A stretch of 64,000 nucleotides of DNA. Source: Streptomyces aidingensis (lineage in GTDB: Bacteria > Actinomycetota > Actinomycetes > Streptomycetales > Streptomycetaceae). Shown in pieces: positions 48,734 through 56,956 of this stretch. Numbering within the stretch: position 1 is the stretch's first letter; the number at the start of each line of letters is the position of its first letter. The position numbers and the translations under genes were made by a program. Below the pieces are notes generated by a model. It was given only the letters and a program-made list of their open reading frames with translations. It searched no databases and was not told the DNA's origin. The DNA lies in the NCBI RefSeq assembly GCF_900112355.1, contig NZ_FOLM01000002.1:262742-326741 (forward strand), written 5' to 3'.

Positions 48734-49885
48734 CTAGAGGGAGGTGCGGAACGGCCCGGTCACCTCATAGGTGATCCCGCCGCTGCTGGTGCCGCTGGTG
48801 CCGCGCTGCGAGGAGAAGTAGAGCCGGTTCCCGGCCGGGTTGAAGGCCGGGCCGCAGATCTCCGAGGAGGACTGGTTGGTGACCCGCAGGAACGGCGCCA
48901 CCACATCGTCCGGGGTGATGATGCAGATCTCCATGTTGCCGCCGTCCTCGGCGACATAGAGGTCCCCGGCCTGGGCGCCGGTGATGTTGTCCACGCCGGT
49001 GAGCGGCGGGCTGGAGGTGAGGTTGTCGTCGTAGGCGATGGCCAGGGTGTTGTTGACCGCGTCGTAGGCCCACACCCGGTTGTCGCCCTTGGTGGTGAAG
49101 AAGCAGGTGCCGGAGGTGTAGTAGCAGCCCTCGCCGCCGCTGAACTTCCTGGTGCCCGGGACCTGCTTGCGGGTGCGGGTGGGCGAGCCGTCCGGGTCGG
49201 GGACGTCTGCCCAGCTCAGGCCGGAGCCGGTCTCGCGCAGCACCTGGAGGGTGCCGGAGGAGAGGTTGCCCCAGGTGTCCGGGATGAAGCGGTAGAAGGC
49301 GCCGTCGCTCTCGTCCTCGGTGAGGTAGATGACCTTGCGGTCGGGGTCGCAGGCCGCGGCCTCGTGCTTGAACCGGCCCATGGCGGCGCGGCGGACGGCC
49401 GGGTTGTTGCCGTAGGGGTCGGTCTCGTAGACATAGCCGCGGTCCACCTCCTCGCAGGACAGCCAGGTGTTCCAGGGGGTCGCGCCGCCCGCGCAGTTCC
49501 GGTTGGTGCCGGAGAGGATGTTGTAGGCCCCGGTGATGGAGGCGCTGCTGTTGAAGCGGACGGCGCTGACACCGCCGCCTCCGCTGCCCAGTTCGGCGTT
49601 GGAGACATAGATCCAGCCGCTGCCGTCGGGGAAGCAGGCGCCGCCGTCCGGGGCGCCGTGCCAGGTGTAGCCGGTGGCGGCGACGGTCTGGGTGGAGCGG
49701 GCTATCACCCGGCTGGTGAAGCCGGACGGCAGCCTGATCCCGTTGGCGTCGGCGGCCTGGAGCGAGCCGTAGGGGCTGGGCCCGGTCTGGGCGGGGTAGC
49801 CGAGGGCCTCGCGGCTCATGGTGAAGCCGAAGGCCACCGCGCCGGTGCCGATGACCGCACTGCGGAGAAGAGAACGACGGTCCAC
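48734..49885 (-). CDS. PhoX-like (DUF839) secreted phosphatase-family protein
   Basis: A 383-residue exported beta-propeller protein. The N-terminus MDRRSLLRSAVIGTGAVAFG is a Tat-type signal (twin Arg, hydrophobic stretch, about residues 1-30). The PhoX/DUF839 pattern is seen in GGATPWNTWLSCEEVDRGYV, GRFKHEAAACDPDRKVIYLT, EDESDGAFYRFIPDTWGN and LYVAEDGGNMEICII. The acidic residues of these motifs fit the Ca/Fe-site ligands of PhoX-type alkaline phosphatases. It is monocistronic, with its own terminator. Two CATG pairs with 11-bp pitch upstream may be PhoP-related. Confidence 0.8.
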   Translation of the reverse strand: MDRRSLLRSAVIGTGAVAFGFTMSREALGYPAQTGPSPYGSLQAADANGIRLPSGFTSRVIARSTQTVAATGYTWHGAPDGGACFPDGSGWIYVSNAELGSGGGGVSAVRFNSSASITGAYNILSGTNRNCAGGATPWNTWLSCEEVDRGYVYETDPYGNNPAVRRAAMGRFKHEAAACDPDRKVIYLTEDESDGAFYRFIPDTWGNLSSGTLQVLRETGSGLSWADVPDPDGSPTRTRKQVPGTRKFSGGEGCYYTSGTCFFTTKGDNRVWAYDAVNNTLAIAYDDNLTSSPPLTGVDNITGAQAGDLYVAEDGGNMEICIITPDDVVAPFLRVTNQSSSEICGPAFNPAGNRLYFSSQRGTSGTSSGGITYEVTGPFRTSL

Positions 49886-49996
49886 TGCTGGCTCCTTTGG
49901 GTTCCAAGGAGGCGGCGGAGGTGCCGACGGGGAGCGGCACCTCCGGAGGTCACCGGAAGATTAGGAATCGCGCACCGCTCCGACCAGGCGTTATGT

Positions 49997-50073
49997 CATG
50001 AACACCTCATGTCTCCCAGGCGTCGCCAAGGCGACAGCGGAGGGTAACTGCCCAGCGACATGTCCCTTACATG
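49997..50073. promoter_or_regulatory. Possible PHO-box-like repeats upstream of the PhoX-like gene
   Basis: CATG occurs at 49997 and 50008, and again at 50059 and 50070; each pair is spaced 11 bp. On the phoX strand the contexts include TGTTCATGACA and GGTTCATGTAA. Streptomyces PHO boxes are 11-bp direct repeats with GTTCA cores, so the spacing fits, but the repeat units match poorly outside CATG. The full gap 49886-50263 holds no gene. Confidence 0.3.
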
Positions 50074-50121
50074 AACCCCCGGCGAACACTGTGAAATCAC
50101 CACAAGACACTCAAACCGGAT

Positions 50122-50157
50122 GTTCCGCTCACGGTTCCGCTCACGGTTCCGCTCACT
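50122..50157 (+). repeat. Three tandem copies of a 12-bp repeat
   Basis: GTTCCGCTCACG is repeated at 50122, 50134 and 50146 (the last copy ends in T). It lies 107 bp before the alcohol dehydrogenase start. It may be an operator array or simple slippage; it is not in a supported reading frame. Confidence 0.85.
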
Positions 50158-50263
50158 GACCGGCCCACCGTCCCGCCCACGGATTCACCCGTCCGCATCG
50201 CCGGGCGGGATGCGGGTACCCGCCCCGCTCCCCGTCCCCGAGCGAGCGAAAGGACGGCGCGCC

Positions 50264-51445
50264 ATGAAGGCCGTGGTCTGGCGAGGCAAGCGCGATGTCC
50301 GGGTGGAGGACGCGCCCGACCCCGTGATCCAGGAACCCACCGACGCGGTGGTACGCGTCACCTCCACCGGCCTGTGCGGCTCCGACCTGCATCTCTACGA
50401 AGTGCTCTCACCCTTTATGGCACCGGGGGACATCCTCGGCCATGAACCGATGGGCATCGTCGAGGAGACCGGCCCGGAGGTCGGGCACCTGGCCCCGGGC
50501 GACCGCGTGGTCATGCCGTTCAACATCTCCTGCGGCCACTGCTTCATGTGCGAGCGCGGCCTCCAGACCCAGTGCGAGACCACCCAGGTCCGGGACCAGA
50601 ACTCCGGCGCGGCCCTGTTCGGCTACACCAAGCTGTACGGCCGGGTGCCCGGCGGCCAGGCCGAGTATCTGCGCGTGCCGCAGGCCCATTACGGACCGGT
50701 CAAGGTCCCGGAGGGCATCCCCGACGACCGCTACCTCTTCCTCTCCGACGTCCTGCCCACCGCCTGGCAGGCCGTCGACTACGCCGACGTGCCCAAGGGC
50801 GGCACCCTGGCGGTCCTCGGCCTCGGCCCGATCGGCGAGATGGCCTGCCGGATCGCCCTGCTCCAGGGCGCGGAGCAGGTGATCGGCATCGACCTGGTCC
50901 CGGAACGGCTGGCCCGCGCCCGCACCCGCGGCGTCGACGCCCTGGACCTGACCGCCCACGACGACATCGCCGCCGCCGTCCGGGAACGCACCGAAGGGCG
51001 CGGCGCGGACTCGGTGATCGACGCGGTCGGCATGGAGGCACACGGCAGCACGGCCGGCAAGCTCATCCAGAACATGGGCGGCCTGCTGCCCGGCAAGCTC
51101 GCCGAGAAGGTCATCGCCAAGGCCGGCGTGGACCGGCTCTCCGCGCTCTACCTGGCCATCGACATGGTCCGCCGCGGCGGCACCATCTCCCTCTCCGGCG
51201 TCTACGGCGGCATGACCGACCCGCTGCCGATGATGACCCTGTTCGACAAGCAGATCCAGCTCCGCATGGGCCAGGCCAACGTCAAACGCTGGGTCCCCGA
51301 GATCCTCCCCCTCCTCAGCGACGACGACCCCCTCGGCACCGAGACCTTCGCCACCCACCACCTCCCCCTGGCCGAGGCCCCCCACGCCTACGAGATCTTC
51401 CAGCAGAAACAGGACGGCGCCATCAAGATCGTCCTCAAGCCCTGA
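50264..51445 (+). CDS. Zinc-dependent alcohol dehydrogenase (formaldehyde-dehydrogenase-like)
   Basis: A 393-residue medium-chain dehydrogenase. The catalytic zinc residues are in TSTGLCGSDLHLYEV and GDILGHEPMGIVEETG, the structural zinc site is CGHCFMCERGLQTQC (four cysteines), and the NAD-binding fold starts LAVLGLGPIGEMACRIALLQ with IGIDLVPERLARAR. The long loop after the structural zinc and the length near 390 resemble glutathione-independent formaldehyde dehydrogenases and related enzymes. The ATG at 50264 follows GAAAGGA. It appears monocistronic. Confidence 0.92.
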   Translation: MKAVVWRGKRDVRVEDAPDPVIQEPTDAVVRVTSTGLCGSDLHLYEVLSPFMAPGDILGHEPMGIVEETGPEVGHLAPGDRVVMPFNISCGHCFMCERGLQTQCETTQVRDQNSGAALFGYTKLYGRVPGGQAEYLRVPQAHYGPVKVPEGIPDDRYLFLSDVLPTAWQAVDYADVPKGGTLAVLGLGPIGEMACRIALLQGAEQVIGIDLVPERLARARTRGVDALDLTAHDDIAAAVRERTEGRGADSVIDAVGMEAHGSTAGKLIQNMGGLLPGKLAEKVIAKAGVDRLSALYLAIDMVRRGGTISLSGVYGGMTDPLPMMTLFDKQIQLRMGQANVKRWVPEILPLLSDDDPLGTETFATHHLPLAEAPHAYEIFQQKQDGAIKIVLKP

Positions 51446-51784
51446 CGCTGCCGGACGAAGCTCCCCGGAGGCACCCGGCCTCAGGTACGCCGAGCTGGAA
51501 GCCCCGTCTGTGCCATTTTCAGAGGTCCGCGACGGAGCCTGAACCCGCAGGCCCGCCACGGGCCTCTTCCCGCACTCCGATCCCGCGCCCCCGGTCCCCC
51601 GCGGCCGGACCGAGGCCGGCCGCCAGAGTTCCCGGCGGGCCGGCTCCGCGCGCGCTGGGACCACGACCACCCCCGGTCGGCGGCAAGGCCGTCGAGGGCG
51701 TGAAGGGTTGAGCGGGACGGGTCGGCAGCAGGGCGGGGCGGGTAGCCTTCGGGCGCACGGATGAGCGAAAGACTGGGGTGGGTG
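51446..51784 (+). other. Intergenic region with a short hairpin
   Basis: About 340 bp without a supported gene. A 7-bp stem AGGCCCG-CCA-CGGGCCT at 51549-51565 could terminate the dehydrogenase transcript. TAGCCT near 51,746 is a weak -10 candidate for the following lipoprotein gene. Confidence 0.4.
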
Positions 51785-52510
51785 ATGACGGTGACAGCGC
51801 GACGGGCGGCCGGCGCGGCCGTGGCGGCGGTGGTGCTGGGGGCCACGCTGGCCGGGTGCGCGGAGTTCGAGGAGGGGTCGGCCGAGGGCACGGCCACCCA
51901 CGACAGCGGCGGCGGCAGCCAGGATGCGGGCGGTGCGGGGGACGGCGGGCCGGAGTTCTCCGGTCTGCTGCCCGGCCTGCCGACGGTCGCCGAGGGCCGG
52001 GACATGCTGGCAGCGCTTGCCGTCGCCGACGAGCGGCCGATGACCGGATACTCCCGGGAGGAGTTCCCGCACTGGAGCGAGCAGGACGGCTGCACCGCCC
52101 GGCAGGTGGTGCTGCTGCGCAGCGGCAAAGACGTGCAGACCGGCGACGACTGCCAGCCGGACAGCGGCGAGTGGTACAGCGTCTACGACGGCGAGACCCT
52201 CACCAGCGCCCGGGAGGTGGACATCGACCACATGGTTCCGCTGGCCGCCGCCTGGCGTTCGGGCGCCGACGAGTGGGACGAGGAGCGGCGCGAGGCGTTC
52301 GCCAACGACCTGGAGAATCCCCAGCTCATCGCGGTCAGCGCGGCCTCCAACCGGTCCAAGGGCGACCAGGACCCGGCCGACTGGCAGCCCGCCGAGGCGT
52401 TCTGGTGCGAATACGGCCTGGCCTGGACGGCGGTCAAGCACACCTACGGCCTGACCGTCCATGAGGACGAGCGGGACATGCTCGGCAAGATGCTGGACAC
52501 CTGCGGCTGA
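51785..52510 (+). CDS. Secreted lipoprotein with HNH endonuclease domain
   Basis: A 241-residue predicted lipoprotein nuclease. The signal peptide RRAAGAAVAAVVLGATLAGC ends in the lipobox LAGC (Cys about residue 25). After a Gly/Ser-rich linker, a GmrSD-type HNH domain follows with SAREVDIDHMVPLAAAWRSG (the DH of the fold), ENPQLIAVSAASNRSKGDQD (Asn/Lys positions) and PADWQP. Such exported HNH proteins are common in Streptomyces; nucleic-acid scavenging is a guess. The ATG at 51785 has GGGGTGGG upstream; an in-frame ATG at 51761 is less likely because it would precede the signal peptide. Confidence 0.87.
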   Translation: MTVTARRAAGAAVAAVVLGATLAGCAEFEEGSAEGTATHDSGGGSQDAGGAGDGGPEFSGLLPGLPTVAEGRDMLAALAVADERPMTGYSREEFPHWSEQDGCTARQVVLLRSGKDVQTGDDCQPDSGEWYSVYDGETLTSAREVDIDHMVPLAAAWRSGADEWDEERREAFANDLENPQLIAVSAASNRSKGDQDPADWQPAEAFWCEYGLAWTAVKHTYGLTVHEDERDMLGKMLDTCG

Positions 52511-52684
52511 CGGGCCCGCGGCCCCCGCCACGCCATGCCGCGCCGCGCCGCGAATTGGCCGGCGATTGGTCTTGTCCTCTTGGTCTGTGCCAATTCTTCG
52601 ATTGCGCGGACCGGCGGGGAAACGGAATACCGGAGGGACTCCCCCGCATCCTTCGCAGCCGGGAAGGCAGCGGCCGGTACGCGC

Positions 52685-52864
52685 TTACTGCCGTGGCCGG
52701 TAGTTCTCGGCCTTGTCCAGAATCGCCGTGAAGCGGGCCCATTGCTCGGCCGCTTCCCGCGTGGGACCGACGGTGAAGTCCTCCGGATCGAGGAAATGCA
52801 GCCGTTCCCGCGTGGCCGGGTCCAGATCCAGCCACGCCGCCTCATCCTGCGGTGACCGCGCCAC
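52685..52864 (-). CDS. Small 59-residue protein overlapping the zinc-ribbon ORF
   Basis: A short acidic ORF starting GTG at 52864 and reading DEAAWLDLDPATRERLHFLD, PEDFTVGPTREAAEQWARF and ending KAENYRPRQ. The composition is that of a real globular or helical small protein, unlike random high-GC frames. I do not recognise the family. Its first 23 bp overlap the end of the zinc-ribbon micro-ORF in another frame, suggesting coupling or a frameshift relationship. The same frame is open further upstream, so an earlier start is possible. Confidence 0.55.
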   Translation of the reverse strand: MARSPQDEAAWLDLDPATRERLHFLDPEDFTVGPTREAAEQWARFTAILDKAENYRPRQ

Positions 52865-52934
52865 AGTCGTTGCACACCCAGTTGCCGTTGTTGAGCTTTC
52901 GCCCGTTACCAGAACCACATGATGGACACTGCAC
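52842..52934 (-). CDS. Zinc-ribbon microprotein, 30 residues
   Basis: A GTG-started 30-codon ORF beginning QCPSCGSGN and ending NWVCNDCGAVTAG. The CPSC...CNDC spacing makes a complete four-cysteine zinc ribbon. The local base composition drops (AGCTCAACAACGGCAACTGG), which fits codon choice for Lys/Asn rather than chance GC frames. A GGGGGGGTGGG tract upstream could serve as ribosome site. It stops inside the 59-residue ORF that follows. Because the pair is tiny, the call rests on the motif alone. Confidence 0.6.
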   Translation of the reverse strand: MQCPSCGSGNGRKLNNGNWVCNDCGAVTAG

Positions 52935-53092
52935 CAGAGCCCACCCCCCCGTGGACAACCCGCTGAGCTGCTGGGGGGACCGACTGTAGCGCGCAAGGCG
53001 CCGGTTAGGCAGTCCTCGGGGGCGCGGCGCGACGGTACCCGCGAGTTTGTAACCGTCGCGACACGCGCCCCGCCCGAGAACCGCATTCCTGT

Positions 53093-55618
53093 TTACCCCA
53101 GACGGAGAAGTCTCGCGCCCGGCCCCGGCTCGGTGAGATCGTTTTCCAGGGCGATCGGCACTTCGACCGCTCCTGTCCCGTCCCCCACGGTGAGCGAGCC
53201 CACCACCGTGCCGGCCTCGGCCGTGCCGGGCAGTTCCCCGTCCTTTCCGGCGAGTTCGATCTCCACCTCCAGCCCGGACCAGCCGACCGCCCGGACGTCT
53301 TCGGTGACCGTCACCGGCGTCCGGCCGCCGAGGCCGTCGTCCACATGTCCGACGACGTCTCCGGCGGAGAGGATGGTCTCGCTCAGCAACTGCTGCTGGG
53401 CGAACTTCATCAGCTCGTCGCCCGCCAGCACGGCACCGGTGCGGATGGAGTTGTCGGACGGGTGCGGCGGCTGGGCCAGCACCGCGCCGACGATCAGCCG
53501 GCTCTCGCCCGCCGCCTCCTGCCGGGCGGCGAAGAGGAAGTTGCCGCCGGAGGCGGTGCGGCTGCCGGTCTTGATGCCGACCACGCCGCCGACCGGCACC
53601 AGGAAATTCCCGTTCCGGTGCACATTGCCGTACTGGTCGGTGTATTCGGAAAGGGTGACGATCTGCCGCAGGACCGGGTTCTCCATGGCCGCCCGGCCCA
53701 GCTTGACCAGGTCCTCGGCGGTGGAGACGGAGCCCAGGTCGAAACCGCTGGGGTCGGTGAAGGTGGTGTTCGTCATGCCCAGTTCGGCGGCGGCGTCGTT
53801 CATCTTCCGCACAAACGCCTCCTGCGAGCCGGAGTCCCAGCGGGCCAGCAGCCAGGCGATGTTGTTGCCGGAGGCGATCATCAGCGCCTGAAGCGCCTCC
53901 CGCTGGGTGAGGGTGTCGCCGGCCTGGACCGGCACCACCGAATCGCCCCGGGTCTCGCCCAGGCCGAAGTCCTCCTCGGCCTGTTCGTCGACCGGAATTT
54001 GGGCACCGTCCTCATCGGTCTTCATCGGATGATCGCGCAGGATGACATACGCGGTCATGGTCTTGGTGACGCTGGCGATCGGGACCGGCACCTGCTCGCC
54101 GAAGGTGCCGAACGAGCCGATGCCGTCCACATCCAGCGCGGCCTGGCCGGTTTCGGGCCACGGCACGGCCGGGGTCTCGCCCTCGAAGGTGAAGGATTCC
54201 TCGGCGGTCAGGGTCAGGGCCGGCTCGGGCAGCGGACGCACCCACTGGACCACGGTGAGCGCGATCAGCAGCAGCAGGACGAGCGGGGTCCAGATCTTGA
54301 TGCGCCGGGCGAGGGTGCGCAGCGGGCCGGGCCTGGGCGCCGGACGGTTGGTCAGCTCGGCGAGCAGCGCGAGCGGGTTGTCGACCGGCTTCAGTTCCGG
54401 CTTGTAGTCCGGCCGGGGCCGGGACTCCGGCTGCGGCTCCGGTTGCGGCTCCGGCCGCGGCAGGGGCTGCGGCCGGGGCGGTTCGGTCGCGGGGGCCGGC
54501 TTCCGCTCCGGTGCGGGCGGCGCGGCGGACGGCTTGGGCGGCGGCACCGCCAGACGGGGGTCCTGGACCGGCCGGGACGGCGGGGCCGGAGGGGCTTCCT
54601 CCGTCTTTCCGCGGCCCTGTGGCGGCCCCGTGGGGTTTTCCCGCTTCGGCGGCGCCGCGGGGCGCTCAGGAGCCCGCTGCGGCGTTTCGGCGGGCAGCCG
54701 CAGGGCGGTGGTCGCCCGGTCGCCCCTCTCCCTCGGCTCCTCCGGCGTCTCCGGCTCCTCCGGTACCTCGGGTTCCGCCGGCTCCTCCGGTCCCTCGGGC
54801 GCGGCGGGCAGCCGCAGCACGGCGGTGCCCTGGTCGGGGCCGTGCTCCGGCGGTCCGGCCGGTGCGTCCGGCTCGCCCGGGGCGCCGTCCTCGGGGCTCC
54901 CGGAAGGCTCGGGGGCGGCCGGGGGTCCGGACGAGGCCGGTTCGGCATCCTCCCGGATCCGCAGAGCGGTGGTACCGGTGTCCCCGGACATCAGCGGGAT
55001 GGCGAGCACCGACTCCCCGTCCGTCTCGTCCACACCACGTGTCGCCCGGCCGGCCGCGGCGGGCGCGACGGCGACGGGCTCGTCGCCGGGGTCCGCGGGT
55101 TCCGGCCGGTCACTCTCCGCTGCCGCGGGCAGGGCCGGGGCTTCCTCGGTGATCTCGTCCCCGTTCCCGTCCCCGTTCCCGTCCCCCTCACCGTGCTCGT
55201 CCCCGTGCTCGTCCCCGTGCGTGTCCCCGTCCCGGCTCTCGCCGGTGCCTGCCCCGGATTCCGGGGCGGGTGCCGCCTCCCCTGCCTCCCTTGCGGCCTT
55301 TGCCGCCTTTGTTGCGCCCACGAGATCGGAGAGCCGCATCATCGTCGTCGAATCGTTACCCGGCCCGCCGTCGTCATTTCCGGCCGGCCCGGCCGCCGCG
55401 CCGGCGGCGGCCTCGGACCGCCGCAGCGTCGTTGTCTCCTGGTCAGGCGTATTGCCGGCGCTCATTTCCGCGCTCGTCTCCCCCGCATCGTCCCCGTGTA
55501 CGGCCACGCCCGAGGGAACCATCTCCCGCCCTTCGGACGTCTTCTCCGGTGACTGCCTTTGCTCCCGATCGCGTTCCGAAGTGTCCGGGGACCGGCCCGC
55601 CACTCCTGCCTCCCTCAT
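53093..55618 (-). CDS. D-alanyl-D-alanine carboxypeptidase (S11) with long disordered N-terminus
   Basis: An 841-residue peptidoglycan carboxypeptidase. The catalytic domain has SVTK (516-519), SGN (583-585) and KTG (683-685), all intact, and a C-terminal beta domain to the end. It is held by one membrane helix (about 442-460), leaving about 440 cytoplasmic residues that are Pro/Glu/Ala-rich. Within them a motif recurs: TTTLRR (62), TTMMRL (91), GTTALRI (215), GTAVLRL (264) and ATTALRL (302). These look like kinase or FHA-binding sites; that is inference. Start uncertain: ATG 55618 has a weak ribosome site, ATG 55522 a better one (GAAGGG). Confidence 0.9.
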   Translation of the reverse strand: MREAGVAGRSPDTSERDREQRQSPEKTSEGREMVPSGVAVHGDDAGETSAEMSAGNTPDQETTTLRRSEAAAGAAAGPAGNDDGGPGNDSTTMMRLSDLVGATKAAKAAREAGEAAPAPESGAGTGESRDGDTHGDEHGDEHGEGDGNGDGNGDEITEEAPALPAAAESDRPEPADPGDEPVAVAPAAAGRATRGVDETDGESVLAIPLMSGDTGTTALRIREDAEPASSGPPAAPEPSGSPEDGAPGEPDAPAGPPEHGPDQGTAVLRLPAAPEGPEEPAEPEVPEEPETPEEPRERGDRATTALRLPAETPQRAPERPAAPPKRENPTGPPQGRGKTEEAPPAPPSRPVQDPRLAVPPPKPSAAPPAPERKPAPATEPPRPQPLPRPEPQPEPQPESRPRPDYKPELKPVDNPLALLAELTNRPAPRPGPLRTLARRIKIWTPLVLLLLIALTVVQWVRPLPEPALTLTAEESFTFEGETPAVPWPETGQAALDVDGIGSFGTFGEQVPVPIASVTKTMTAYVILRDHPMKTDEDGAQIPVDEQAEEDFGLGETRGDSVVPVQAGDTLTQREALQALMIASGNNIAWLLARWDSGSQEAFVRKMNDAAAELGMTNTTFTDPSGFDLGSVSTAEDLVKLGRAAMENPVLRQIVTLSEYTDQYGNVHRNGNFLVPVGGVVGIKTGSRTASGGNFLFAARQEAAGESRLIVGAVLAQPPHPSDNSIRTGAVLAGDELMKFAQQQLLSETILSAGDVVGHVDDGLGGRTPVTVTEDVRAVGWSGLEVEIELAGKDGELPGTAEAGTVVGSLTVGDGTGAVEVPIALENDLTEPGPGARLLRLG

Positions 55619-55825
55619 TGCTGGTCCAAGGGCATTGCGCCGCTATCAGTGTGCCGGGTTCACGGCACCCGGCCGCGCAGGCCCCAAGCGGGTGGGAAAC
55701 CCGCCATCCAGAGAGACAGGACGACAACGACATATCTACGGGTTCCATTACGAAACGAACACGCGCTCTCGACAGATGTCTGTGAGAGGCGTCACCCTGT
55801 CTTTCATCCACGCGGGGAGGCATGG

Positions 55826-56680
55826 ATGGGCAGGAGTCGTAGAACCATTCCGGAGGAGCTGCTGCTGCTCGCTCTGGACCCGGCCACGGGTACCACTGCA
55901 CAGCCGCAGTCCCTTGATCTCGGTCTTGCCGGGGCACAGCTCGTGGAGCTCGCTCTGGCGGGACGAATAGCCCCTGACGGCGATCGCATCGTGGTGGTAC
56001 TGCCACGGCCGACAGGGGATCCGACACTCGACTGTGCGCTGGAGCTGCTGCGCAGGCGCGGCGCTCCGGTACGCGCGGTCAACTGGATCGGCGGTCCACG
56101 GCTCGGACTGCGCCAGACCTATCTGGCGCACCTGGAGCGCTGCGGCATGGTGCACGCCGTGGAGAGCCAGATGTGCGGCGTGCTGCCGACGACCCGGTAC
56201 CAGGCGACGGACACCGAGGTCAGCAGGCAGATCAAGGCGCGTCTGGACACCGCGATCCGCACCGGTACCCCACCGGACGCACGCACCGCGGCGCTGGCCG
56301 CCCTGGCCCACGCGGTCGGGCTGGGCAAGCATCTCTACCCGGGCAACGAGGGCCGCTCGTCCCGGTCCCGGCTGCGGGATCTGATCCGGCACGACCCGAT
56401 GGGCGGCCTCGTGGCGCATGCCGTGATGGATGTCCAGAACGGTGTGGCGGGCCAGGCCCGGCGTCCGGCGGCGGCAGCGGCACCCGGCGGCGGCAACGGG
56501 GCGCGGTCCCGCAGGCCGGCCGCGCCCGCTCCGGCGGCGGCGGTGGCGCCTTCGGGCGCCGGGCACCGGGTGCGCAAGCCGCAGCCGGTGCCGGACCCGC
56601 GGCGGCGGCTGGAGGTGGCGCGGGCCTCGGCCCGGTCGTCCTCCGGGCTGACCTCCGGGCTGACCGGGCTGCGGGGCTGA
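55826..56680 (+). CDS. GPP34-family phosphoprotein
   Basis: A 284-residue member of the GPP34/GOLPH3 superfamily, numerous in Streptomyces. It starts with TIPEELLLLALDPATGTTAQ, LAGAQLVELALAGRIAPDGD and VVVLPRPTGDPTLDCALELL, and contains SRSRLRDLIRHDPMGGLVAH near residue 190. The last 80 residues are a disordered Ala/Arg/Pro tail. Eukaryotic relatives bind phosphoinositides at membranes; the bacterial role is unknown. The ATG at 55826 follows GGGGAGG. It is divergent from the carboxypeptidase gene across 207 bp. Confidence 0.88.
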   Translation: MGRSRRTIPEELLLLALDPATGTTAQPQSLDLGLAGAQLVELALAGRIAPDGDRIVVVLPRPTGDPTLDCALELLRRRGAPVRAVNWIGGPRLGLRQTYLAHLERCGMVHAVESQMCGVLPTTRYQATDTEVSRQIKARLDTAIRTGTPPDARTAALAALAHAVGLGKHLYPGNEGRSSRSRLRDLIRHDPMGGLVAHAVMDVQNGVAGQARRPAAAAAPGGGNGARSRRPAAPAPAAAVAPSGAGHRVRKPQPVPDPRRRLEVARASARSSSGLTSGLTGLRG

Positions 56681-56956
56681 CACCGCGATCCACGGCAGAC
56701 CACCGGCGGCGATCGCCGCCCGGGCCGGCCGCTCCGGCACGGGCGGGCGGTGGCCGCCGGACGGGTCGCGCTTGCGGAGCGCATGTCTGCGGAGCAGGGC
56801 AACGGCCGGGCAGAATATGGCCGTTGCCCTACCCCGCGCTTGCGCCCGGGCACCCTCTGTTGTCATTCTCCAGCGCAGAGCGGCTGTTGATGGCAGGCTT
56901 GCTGCTTGCGGCAGTCACACGGTTCTGGGCAGTGAATCGACGGAGGTGCACGGTCC

